Shown: positions 48,938 to 60,109 of the stretch, in pieces
How the letters are laid out: each line of letters begins with the position of its first letter
Position numbering within the stretch: position 1 is the stretch's first letter
NCBI GenBank assembly: GCA_039602395.1
Contig: JBCNJP010000023.1
Span: forward strand, 96,798,030 to 96,862,029
Length of the DNA: 64,000 bases
Direction of reading: 5' to 3'
Origin: Deinandra increscens subsp. villosa
Lineage: Eukaryota; Streptophyta; Magnoliopsida; Asterales; Asteraceae
Program-made: the position numbers and the translations under genes
The notes under the pieces: model-generated
Told to the model about the DNA's origin: nothing
Seen by the model: only the letters and a program-made list of their open reading frames with translations
Database searches by the model: none

Positions 48938-50540
48938 TACTACTCCCAGAATCCAAAACACCCTTGCCACCATGATTAGTTGCCATGGTCTCAATTCCCT
49001 TATTAAAGCCTGTAATAAGTTGAAGATTAACGAACAAATCATTAAGAGTAATTATGGTTTGCGCAAAAACGAAAAGTAAAGCATGTCCTGCATGAAGTCA
49101 AGAATCATAAACAGGCATCAAAAGGCAATGATGATTCACAAGTTCAAGGATATCAATCTTGAGAATACTTGAAAACTAAAATTGTTAGTTCTTTTATTGT
49201 ACTCGCGGTTCAAATACAGTCATCATGAGAATACCAATAGAAAGCCCTGTTGTCATAAAAAACAATACTTCTGCGTATGACTACACTGAAAACTATAGAA
49301 ATCCGTTGCAATGAACTTGATAAATTTATCCTTACGCTGTGATCATGATAAACTAAAAGGTCTTTCTTGAGAAGGTACCCATTGCACTTCGCATGTAAAG
49401 CAACGATTGCTATTACCTAATATTACCCTTAAGCTTCAACATTTACAAATTACGATCCTGCACATACAGTTAAAAAAGAAACTTTCTACTTCTTTTGTAT
49501 TCTTTAGTTCTCTAATCATAGGGTTCTTAAATCTTTTTTCTTGACTATATATCTCATGACTGTTAGCTAGCAAATGTATGGCCGCTGTAATTCAATATAT
49601 GAGGTCCAGTTCATAACTAGTGTCAATGGTAAAATTCCTTATTATCTATTATCACAACTACTAAACGTAAGGCACTAATAATCAGGCTTAGGATGTCTAA
49701 TTCATCAAGAGTAGGCATTATCACTCTGCTACACTTCTTGTATAATTGGGCATTATAAAGGGTTTTCTTCCTATAAAAAGTCAAGATTTGCGCATCCTCT
49801 ATCCAATTCTTTGACTCCCAGTTCATCAAAAGTTAGACATAAGTTTTCCAACCAATCAACTACAAAATATTTGTACGATTCATCAATTCATCCAAAATCA
49901 AGTATCATCTGAAAAATTCAACAGCATTCAACCAGGCAAGAAATACTACAAGTTGCAGAAAAACTAGCACCCTAAGAAATTGCATATCTATGTTATATTC
50001 CTAAAACTTAATTACTGCCACCTATAATCTGCTATCTGACATTTCATCATTAGGATTCACAGTCCATTATACAATTCACGGGGAGTGACATAAGAAACCT
50101 AATTGCACTCAAATAACCTAATTACTCAATCAGCTATAAACTTGAATAATCGGCCAATGAAATCAATTCAAAATCTTCCAGTTACATGATATAGAAAGTT
50201 AGAAACATCAATTTACAGTTTTAAATCATAAGGCGCAAACACAGCTTTACGTGATGAAATTCACGAATTATGAAAAGAAATGAAACGCGAACTAAAGTTT
50301 TAAACTTGCCGTCCATGCAATCAATAAGGTAAAAAAACGAGAAATTCCGATTCTAAAACCCTAGAAACGATAGAGAAAACATAATAAGATGAGTTGAGCA
50401 CATGGATCGATGATGGAGAGAATAGCATCATCATCTGTACCTGTTGTTTGCAGGGAGAGAGCACCGCCCACCGCGCCCTCTCTTCTTCTATCAGCCCGAT
50501 TCGAACGATCTGGGTTGGCCAGCGCATATATATCACACTT
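48938..50540 (-). promoter_or_regulatory. Leader exons, 1.4-kb leader intron and promoter of the BAG6-like gene
   Basis: A noncoding first exon probably ends at CAAACAACAG/GTACAGATG near 50440. The leader intron runs to the acceptor TTATTACAG at about 49012. A TATATATAT box lies at about 50527-50535. Exon 2 continues to the coding start. The intron itself holds no recognised gene; the small ORFs in it are random. Confidence 0.6.
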
Positions 50541-50654
50541 GATTGAAACTTTTTTAAACAAAAATCTTGTTTCCATTCCCAGCATATTATATTATAAATT
50601 AAATTTATAATCTTATGAAAATTATGAAAATCACAGAAATCGTAAGTTTATTAT

Positions 50655-50903
50655 GGGTCTCGCTATATCCAAACACACTTTTGTTATTTTCATACACTTC
50701 ATAATTTCACATGGTTATTTGAAGCAAAAGGGTCGTATGGAGCCTAAAACGGGTCGTTTGAGGCAAAACGACGCAATGCTATAATATATAAATGACCCCT
50801 CCCTTCTGAATTTTATGTGGCAGTCGTCAGTCGTCGTTGTGCCCCAAACGACCGTAGAAAGTGTGTGAAAATAATATTTTTATGTGTTTATGTATAACAA
50901 CTC
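50655..50903. mobile_element. Non-autonomous MULE (249 bp) related to the 8.1-kb element
   Basis: Starts GGGTCTCGCTATATCC and ends, in reverse complement, GAGTTGTTATACATAA, with matching ACACACTT blocks further in. It is flanked by a perfect 8-bp target duplication TTTATTAT at 50647-50654 and 50904-50911. The ends resemble those of the 4078-12148 MULE (GGGTC, GCTATAT), and the interior has the same AAACGAC and GGGTCGTTTG words. No coding capacity; it would need transposase from an autonomous relative. Confidence 0.75.
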
Positions 50904-51067
50904 TTTATTATTTTCTTAATTTTCTTATCCTTTTATAGTGATTTTATTTAGGTTGATAGTAAACCGTAATTTTTGTTCCTAAGGTTTAGAAAGGAAAAAA
51001 TAAACTTTCATCGCTAATTTAATTTTTTGCATTTTTCTTACACTGGTGCTTACTTCTAACACGTAAT

Positions 51068-51331
51068 GCAGTTTGGATGTGTGGAAGCGATAAAACTTCC
51101 GGTCTGGATGGTTTTAATTTTGCGTTTTTCAAACGATTTTTGAGACATTTTTAAAGGGATTTCGTAGATATTTTGAATGATTTTCACGATAATGGGGTGG
51201 TAACCAAAGGGTGTGGTTCTTCTTTTATCTAATTAATCCCAAAGATTAATGACTTTAGACCTATTAGTCTTGTGGGGTGTGTGTCTAAGGTCATTTATAA
51301 AGTATTGGCAAATAGAATGAAGAGACCATGG
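51068..51331 (+). pseudogene. LINE reverse-transcriptase fragment
   Basis: The plus strand reads AVWMCGSDKTSGLDGFNFAF, FVDILNDFHDNGVVTKGCGS, then NDFRPISLVGCVSKVIYKVL and ANRMK, the start of a plant L1-type reverse transcriptase domain. Two in-frame stops (TAA after RFLRHF and after GSSFI) and a short deletion before NDFRP make it dead. Both ends are truncated. Confidence 0.88.
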
Positions 51332-52599
51332 ACGACCATTAACTATTCCGTCTCCTAACCCCAAGTGAGTTACAAACACCAAAAGACAAAGCCGGCAAAA
51401 GTCTTCGCCACCACCACAATCGTTCCATCCTGGTCAACCTTGAGCAAAGACACCATCACCATGGATCTTCGATTTGACGATATAACTCACTGACAGTCGT
51501 CTTCATTGTAATCGTCTATTAATTTAACATGTTAGGGTTTAATGAGTTTAGTTGTCTACTTGTTTACAAGGAAATGAGTTGCTTTTCTTGCTTGACTATC
51601 CTGATTTAAATGTGATGAGAAATTTAAAGATATTGTGTTGGCCATAGGAGATAATTGAGGATGGAAATTATGATTAGTTGTATGTTGAAGATTTGCAGGG
51701 TTGTTTGGAGACCACTACATTATGGATGGTGATTTTATGGAAGTGCATGTGGGAGTAGCGGTCAATGCAAAATAGCTAAAACGTTACATTAACATAAATT
51801 GTTACATTGATATAAATTAAAGATAACAAAACATAGAAGTTATTAACAACGTCCAACGACACTCGTAATCGGACGTGAAGGTTTAAGTCTGAGTCGTGTT
51901 TATTTCGTACGGGGTACGGAACCCCTCAAATAGGTCAAAAGTATTCTCATGGATCCAAGCATCTTTCAAAACCTTTGAGTCATAGTTAACATATGAGTCT
52001 TGTTGTCAACTAAAGGGTTTACAGTTCAAGAATCTATAACTTGTCAGTTCAAAAGTGTTGTGTTGGCTTACCATCTTCTTGTAGATGGAAATTTGAGTCG
52101 AGTATTGAAAACAGAAGCTAAATGACTGTGTAGCAAAAGTAGCTGTTGATTTTATAGAAAAAATAACTGTTCATAGATACTGGTTGAGTTAGTCGTTAAT
52201 AGTCGGGTAACGAAACGATAGTTGTTAAAAGGTACGGGATGGTGGACGACGATTTTGGTGGTGGTGGGTGAGTGCAATGGTAGGAGACGGTAATCTCAGT
52301 GGCAGTGGACGTATGCATGCGGCGAAATACATGGGTGCAATCAACTTGTTACGGATGACAATCCGCGAAATAAAACTTAAAACCACAACCCAGGGATACC
52401 AATCGTAATGGACGGGTCAACTAAAAAATACAAATATAAAATCCAAAATTTGAACTCTTTGAAAATTTCAAGCTACCAACTGTAGTATAGTCAATGAACT
52501 TTACAGGCAAATATGGTTATCAAATAGAAACAAACTACTTGAAAATTCATCCGGGTTTATACCTCTGTTAGAACCGATGAGAAAACCTCTTGAGCGGAA
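51332..52599. other. Intergenic
   Basis: No gene seen. Possibly further decayed LINE sequence near 51332-51500, then 3-prime flank of the galactosyltransferase gene. Confidence 0.4.
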
Positions 52600-55500
52600 T
52601 TAAGACAGCGAACACACCTTATCTGGAAACAAATTGTTTGAATGTTAATTAAGCATCCAACATACCCTTCAATATTGTGTCACAAAACTTAGATTATTAA
52701 TTATTTATAATCAACCAAGGAAAATAAGTAATTTTAGCTCCAAATTTTCCAAAAGAGGAAACATAGTCGAATCTGGCTAGTTTTGATGACTAGCCATGAA
52801 AGTTGAGTAATTGTTCCAAATGGTTAATTTCAAGAAAGGGTCGCGTTGGGGAACTTCAGGAGGTTTTACACATTGAAAATATACTTTGACCACATGTTTA
52901 CTTTTAAGCTAAATTTTTAATTATTATCCATTTAACCCGTTAGAGATATAAGTCATATAACATAACCTCAATTGACCCATTCGTCAAGTAACAAGTCAAA
53001 ATTGACATGTTAGCACCATAGAAGCGCATTTACCTTGTCGAGAGTTGCTGCAGCACACACGACTTTCGTCTATATAGGTTGCTTGTATGCCCATCATCCA
53101 TGAACCAATTGATGTATCTTCATGAGCATAACTCTTTAGAGATGCACTGCAAGAAAACAATAAATTGATGGGCATACTAGTCTTTTACTCATTGACAGGA
53201 AACAGAAGTTTCTAGAAGAGAATTCTAAAACGACGGAAACAGTGAAAAGACACATAACTGTATAACTTACCTGTTTATGTTAATGTACTGAGCAAAATTT
53301 TTTGATAGAATAATAAGTGATCCAGCTGCATGCCGGAAATACCTGCACAAAAAGTAGGTTTTTTGTCATAGTTCTTTTCATATAAAAAGAAATGAGAGCA
53401 AGTTTGTGGGTTCCATCTTCACATTCATATGAGTAAAAGTCAAGTGATAAAGTCAACATCTTAGTTTCTTCTTGCACCACATATATAAACGAGTAAACAG
53501 GAGCATAAGACATCATTATGATATTTAGCTAAGAAATTCACCACTAATCACATTATTAAGACTTTTGTTTAAAGGGCTATTCATATTGTTCTAATTACAA
53601 ATGAAATACTTACGATTTTTCATCACCGAACTTCCACCACTCTGGCTCATACCATGGCTTTCCCCTGACAATTGATGAACACACTTAGGTTAGAAAAATC
53701 AAAACTTGCACACACACAAACACATATTTATATTCATAAATGAAATGATTAAGTTTCTAAATTCCAATGCTCGAACATTGTCATTAACAAAGGATATTTG
53801 GAAATCTTTCTTAAACATAAACAACCTATTCAGACCACAAGTTGGTAAAAAAGGCTACTTACTCTTCAGCAACCACTTCTCCTGACTTCATGCATCCAAT
53901 ATAAACACTATCTTGACCATGGCGGCTTTCAAGAAGTTCAATTAACCCCTCTGAAAAGGTTAATAAGATTAATAAAAAATTTAGATTCTAGCATATGATA
54001 CAAAAACAAAGTAATCGACTTACCAAGATCAAGGGCAATATTGTTATCCACTTTTACATAAAACTCTGCATCCCAATTTTGAACTGCAGTGCTAAAGAAG
54101 AACTTTGCCTTCTTTGGTGATTCTTCCTCAGCTTCTTCATGACCATCCTAAGAATCAAACATGTGATTTAGGAAGCATAAATAATGGTATATAAGAAGAA
54201 ATGGCATTTGGGTAATCAGCCAAGTTTAAGTTTTATATGACCATCTATAAAACTACATAACTTGAAGATAGACCTAATACTCTAACTTACAAGAATCAAG
54301 AAATCTTTTGTAGTACGATTTTCCTCATCAATGTTGCGGTCCAAGCTGTCACCACGATTCGGACTGAAAATTCAAAGTTTAATCAGATTTAGTCGGTTGC
54401 CAAAATGAAATATATACTAAAACAAAAAGGTAATCTAATAAAACAGAAGTAGATAAATAAAATTAGTAGAAAACCTCCGTCCGATTACAAAACGTATGAC
54501 AATTCCTCTTTCTTCAAGCTTTTTCAAAGAATCGCCTGTAAAAACTCAAATAAATTAGCATTTTACTCTTCAGTCTATTTTCATATTTAAAAAAATGATT
54601 AAAACATTTTTCAATCATCAACTAACCTTTTGGCATCCAAGATCCTCTGAAAACATTTCGATTTAACCGACTACCAAATCCAGTATAAACGCCAATTACA
54701 GCAAGCAGTTTTTTACTGGAAGAAGAACCAGGTTGTTTTAACTGGTTCATAAGAAAACCTTGACTTTTTGCTAGGGTTAATTCCATTTCTGCTTCAACAA
54801 TTTTTCTCTCTAAATCCCTGAATAACAACATTTAAATAAAACTAGAATTAGAATGGCAAGAGGTAACTCTAGTCTCTAAAGACGATAAATTTAGAACTCA
54901 GACAGACGAAAAAAATAAACAAAAATTACTTGCATCCTAAGACCACGAGTCTGTCTTCAACTGTAAGAACCTTTGGTCTCTGCCATAAAATACAATAAAA
55001 TGTTAACAGAAGAGTCATCATATAAACTATACCAAATTCCTTCCATCCATTCCATCTAACGAAAACCGTGACATTTCCTACTTTTAAAAAGTTTTTAAGT
55101 TAAAAATACCTAATTGCTTACTATCATCACCTAAAATAAATTAATATTGCTTGTTATCATTTACATAAAATCTAAAACAATCAGATGACTGTAGATTTAA
55201 AGCATACCTCTGCGGAATTCTGCATAAGCAAATTAGACAACAACATTCTGTTCTCAGCATCCTGCCATAACCTAGTAAACATAAAATAAGACCAAGTCAT
55301 TTAGGCTCACAATCAACATGATAATTTTCAATTTAGTAGGGGATACCAAAAGCCCATAATCACCCTCAAGAATCATCCGGTTACGGGTTACAAACCAATT
55401 TCATGAAACCAATCCAGAATTATAAAGTTATCAGCAACCCACAAAGATAGGAAAATAGGAATCATTCATATATTACAAGTAAACTGCCAAGAAAGGATCA

Positions 55501-56060
55501 AAAACTCCCAAATCACAATGAGTGAGTTCAATTTTCAAACATTTGTCTTATATTGTAATTAACTTTAGAAGTTTGTCAAAATTGATCTTTCAATTTTCTA
55601 TGGAAAATTAGTAAAACCCATTATCAAAATTGGGACATTTTAGTTGCCTTTCTTGGCAATTTTCCTCAAGCAAAACGATCAAAAAATAAAAACCCTAACA
55701 CAGATGGTGGAATCTTCCACCAACACACATAAGAACAACGAGGAAGATGATAATTTCAAATTAAAGCCCTAAAATTCACATCGATTAGCATTCTCAAATT
55801 CAAAAATTACGATCCAGAGTGGTCGAATTCTTCACCAATCGACAATTACAACTAATTACACGATCAGAAGAAATAAAAAGCTAACAGATTTGAATTTGTG
55901 TATACCTGCCGGCGATGTAAAGCCAGGCGAGACAAGAGAAGAAAACGAAAAAGACTGAAGGTATGGAAGATCTTGAAGACGATGATGATCTGGAACGTTG
56001 TTTTTCGGATTTAGAGAGTGGGAAGCCCTCCTTGTAGTATGGAAGGCTGTTGTTGTCCAT
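52600..56060 (-). CDS. GT31 galactosyltransferase, HPGT-like
   Basis: Twelve exons (minus): 56060-55906, 55271-55208, 54979-54930, 54817-54627, 54535-54475, 54363-54291, 54147-54024, 53950-53863, 53664-53614, 53342-53271, 53146-53034, 52622-52600. They join in frame to 354 residues. Type II Golgi membrane plan: a Ser/Arg-rich cytosolic start, membrane anchor SVFFVFFSCLAWLYIAG (about 35-51), a stem with a coiled stretch, then the catalytic part (LLAVIGVYTGFGSRLNRN, AEFYVKVDNNIALDL, YIGCMKSGEV, KPWYEPEWWKFGDEKSYF, SYAHEDTSIGSW). The CMKSGEV and WYEPEWWKFGD signatures point to the hydroxyproline O-galactosyltransferases that start arabinogalactan glycans on cell-wall proteins. The metal-binding DxD position reads DNN, unusual for GT31. 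Confidence 0.9.
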
Positions 56061-57853
56061 ATTTTTGTTGGATTCTGATCTGATGAACAATGAGAATCTT
56101 GGAAGTAGCAGATGTTTGTTGATTTGCCGGATTTAAATCAGGAACAAATCAGTGGGCCTCTAGTGAGGGAAGTTGTGTTACGAAGGAGATATAGAACTAC
56201 CTAACGTTCGAGTAAACCCAACGTCAAGACCTACAATTATACAAAACAAAAAAAAAAGGTCCATTTGATAGTTTCTTACTTTTAATCTAAAAAGTTTGTC
56301 TTTCGTTTATTGTATCTAGTCAATTCTTCAATAGCTACAATTCTTTATCCATTTCAAACTAACGATGATTAAGCCTATAAGAAGTTGTTTGCATTTTTTT
56401 TTTTTAACGATAGAAAGATCATAGGACTGTGAGTAGACGTGTCTGTCGAAACATAACGGTGTCTCTTTGACGTCTGTGAGTCCATCTCCTACAAGTATCA
56501 AACCAATAGTGAACAATTTAACTAACTTTGAGATAATTGTTTATTACTTTTTAAAGTATTTAATTCAAATCAGCAAACGATAGATAAAGTGATGATTAAA
56601 TAAGATAACACCATAGCAAACGATAGATACATTTTGTTAAATATGTAAACATAATTCATGTTTGAGACATCTCATAGAAAAGGGATGTTGGCTAAGATGC
56701 ATGTAATGCGTCTTTAACAGGTTGTCAATGCTTATGATGATCTAAATATGAGCAAAAATCGGTACTAAATCTGTGTGGCACTTTGGATAGGTAGAAACAT
56801 ATTTGTTTTATGTAGGCATTGTGTTTATTTATGACTTTATCTTTTCTGCTTATTGATTTGAACCATATACTTTAAAAAGTAAAAGACAATTATGTTTTTG
56901 GATGATTATTATTTTAAAGTCGCTAAATTTCAACTTTGTATTGATGCTTATAAGATATGGGCCTAACCGAGTTGAATAAAAAAGAATTAAACGGTAAAAG
57001 ATGAAATTTTTTTCTAACTTTAAAGAAAAATTGGAGTTCAGTCAAGGGGAAGTCGTTGTTTTTTGACGACCATCATTGTTGATCGAGCCTAAGCGGACAT
57101 TTTGGGTTTTTCAACCAAAACAATTTACGGATCAATTTTCACTGGAATGATGGAGATAAATGAATCAAGTTATGATATTGTAAAACAATATGGATCATGT
57201 ATGAAAGAATTTAATTATTAATTTATTTGTCTTTCTTTTGACCATTTAATTTTTTATCAAAATCTATTGATACATAAGCTAATCCAGGTGGCACACCTAA
57301 GTGACCTAGACTAAAAAACTTGTTTTATTATTAGTATAGATGGACTCACAGTTTAGACAACTTATGATCTTGAACGTTAATCTACTGACTACTCATTGTC
57401 CTACACTTTTATTATCGATTCAAAAGCTACAATCATACTTCTATGAGCTTAACCATCATCAAGTTCTAATGATAAGAAGACTTATAGCCATCAAGGAATT
57501 GTGTCGGGCTAATCAAGAACAACTCGTTATGATGGGTGGTCAATTAACAAATATTATTTGTAAGAAAAAATATAGTACTATTAAGGATCCAAGTTCTCTG
57601 CTACCTCACGCGATGTGTTGACGCTATTAGGAAGTATGATTTTTTTATAGGAAAAATTTAATGAAAATCATGCAAAGAAAACTATCCTTTGTATTTGTTT
57701 CGTGTCATGATGTTCCTATTTTTATAAACGGTTTGTCCGCACACGAGTTATCTTTTGGCTACGTTTGGCTTTTGTGTTTTGGTGTTTGCTTTTCTCGCCG
57801 CGAAGCACGGGTCACCCATCTAGATTAAAATAAAATTTATAAAAGGTAAACCA
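56061..57853. other. Intergenic
   Basis: Promoter side of the galactosyltransferase gene, then AT-rich spacer. A 93-codon frame (57340-57621) starting MDSQFRQLMILNVNLL has no recognisable domain; I treat it as non-coding. Confidence 0.4.
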
Positions 57854-57868
57854 TTTACCAATATTACT

Positions 57869-58125
57869 ACAACTTTCATTGTGTTGTAGTGGTAGGAAAC
57901 CCATGTTCTCTATTTGAGACACATGTTCAATTCTTACGGGCATCACTTTGGAATGGCTGTTGGCGATGATGGGAGACTTGGGACTGAAATGTCACAAGTT
58001 CGATCCCTGAGCTCCCAGGTTTTACCACACGGCCGCTCGCGGATGTGGATTTTCCCTGGAATGAGCTCAACTGGTGTAAATAGTCCCCGGGTTTTCCGAG
58101 GCATTCGTTGATCGTTAATATTTTT
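57869..58125 (+). mobile_element. SINE with 15-bp target duplication
   Basis: A 257-bp element between perfect copies of TTTACCAATATTACT (57854-57868 and 58126-58140). Its head carries pol III signals: an A-box-like TAGTGGTAGGA at 57888-57898 and a B box GTTCAATTC at 57925-57933, spaced as in tRNA-derived SINEs. The tail ends in a T run (58121 on), which can act as pol III terminator. The intact duplication suggests a fairly young insertion. The 65-82 codon frames across it are not genes. Confidence 0.85.
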
Positions 58126-58140
58126 TTTACCAATATTACT

Positions 58141-58630
58141 TTTTAACCTTTTTAATGCGTGTAAATAAGCAAAAGCTTTATTTAATAACACATAATAAAT
58201 AATTAGGGGGATTATATATACCCCTAAAATTGAAGTAAAATTACCATTTTCTCAAAAACATAAATTTTCAATGCATAATGTTCTTTAAGTATTATTTGAG
58301 AAATTTATATAATTATACAAGTTTAGAGGAGCAGACATGTAATTGTTCAAAATAGTTTACAATAAATTTTGAAAAAGATAACACAATTTAACTATATTTA
58401 CCTTTTGATATTTTTCGACACGTGTAAATATGTAAAGAATTTATTCAATAACACGTAATAAATAATTGGGGGAATTATATATATACTTTTTAATTTGGAG
58501 CAAAATTATATATTTATTAAAAAATAAATTTTCAATACTGTATAATACTCTTTAAGCATTATTTGAAAAAAAATATATAATCTTTTAAGTTTAGAAGTAA
58601 ACATACGTAATTACACAAAATAGTTGACAC
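58141..58630. repeat. Diverged direct repeat, period about 263 bp
   Basis: Matching stretches include GTGTAAATA, AATAACAC(A/G)TAATAAATAATT and ATAAATTTTCAAT, at about 58158-58270 and again at about 58425-58540. An old tandem duplication; the SINE inserted at its left edge. Confidence 0.6.
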
Positions 58631-60109
58631 TACATGAAAACATAAAAAACATACATGAAAACATATTAAGTTAGACCAATGAAATTCTTGCATAATCTAA
58701 ACAAGCTTAAAGAAAACAAAAATTTCTAATGTTTAGTTCGATAAAAATCACGGGACCAAGCACATGTCATGTTTAAAATTTATCACGTGCTGTTTGTCTA
58801 AATATGTTACCCATATTTTTGAAAGAAAGGAAAGGAAAAGGAACATAAAAAATTGGCAGGCACTAAATGAAGTTTCTTTGCCTTTTGTCCTTTGGTGTTA
58901 GCAATCATTTTTATAAAAAATTAATGTAGGAAAATCTACAAGAACCCCTACTCATAATTATGTAAAACTAAATATAGTGTATTACTATGCCTGTATTGCT
59001 ACGAGAATAATACGAGTGTTTAAAACACTTGTATCATTAAAGCACATGCAATGTAAAGAAACCGAAAATAAAAAAAGGCAACGTATCAACGTTAAAATTA
59101 AAAGTCTGGTTAAATATAACACTACAAACAATTAGATACCTAAAAAAGGTGTGAAACTCAAATTAAAACCAATAAAATGCTTAAAAATGATTTAAAAATA
59201 ATAAAAGGTACTAATAAAGGTGTTGCGCGCCAGGAAGATAACACGTGCATACAAAACAATTGCATTGCTCTAACGCTACGTAAATTAAACATAAATAAAA
59301 AAAAGCCACGTACCAACGAAAACGCTTAAACTAAAGAGTCTACAACAACACGTGTACTAAATTCGTTAAGATCGAAAAAATTTGTGTTACAGGAGTGTAC
59401 ATATTACACCAGCAACTAATTTGCTAAACATTTTGAGCTCGGATAAAAAAAACAAATCCAAAAAAAATTATAAAGACATCATAACTAAATAACCAAAAAA
59501 AGAAACAGAAAAAACAAACCAAAAAATAATAAAGAAAAAAAACATCACTAAAAGAAAGAAAAAAAGAACCAAGCTCCATGGTGTGCTTCAATACTTGTAC
59601 AAGGATATATGTATGAAATGCTTGAAGAGACTAGTATAAAATGTATAAGAGGAGATACAATAAATAAGCTGGTTTTTATTTATTTATATAGGAAATTTTC
59701 ATATACAAGTAAAATGGTAACACATTGTATCAATAATGAAAACCCCGTAATATATGTATTACTAAGTAAACTATTTAAACAGGTATAATAATGATAATTA
59801 GAAGAAAAAAACCCTAATCAAATCATATCTCCTAGTTATGATAAATATATGGCAATAAACCCCAACTTACATATTAATTATATAACCCCGGTCTGAGCGA
59901 AACTAAATCAAACTCTAAGCAAAAAAACAATAAAAATGTTGGTATAAGAAACTTCGGTCCAAAAAACAAACATAATAGTATCCAAACTCTTTCACTGACT
60001 TCATCAAAGAATTGAAAGCGATTCAAGATTAACAAGCACAAACTAAATCAAAAACCTTATTTTGCATTGTGTTATTTGCTGATCATATTGAGGCAAATGA
60101 AAATTTTTC
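58631..60109. other. Intergenic, AT-rich
   Basis: A-rich, low-complexity spacer and the 3-prime flank of the receptor kinase gene. No other feature supported. Confidence 0.4.

Noticed and set aside
57340..57621. 93-codon frame in the spacer
   Set aside because: No recognisable domain, no promoter or splice context, and surrounding sequence is AT-rich spacer.
57888..57960. Possible tRNA gene from A and B boxes
   Set aside because: No cloverleaf or acceptor stem forms; the flanking duplication and T tail identify a SINE.
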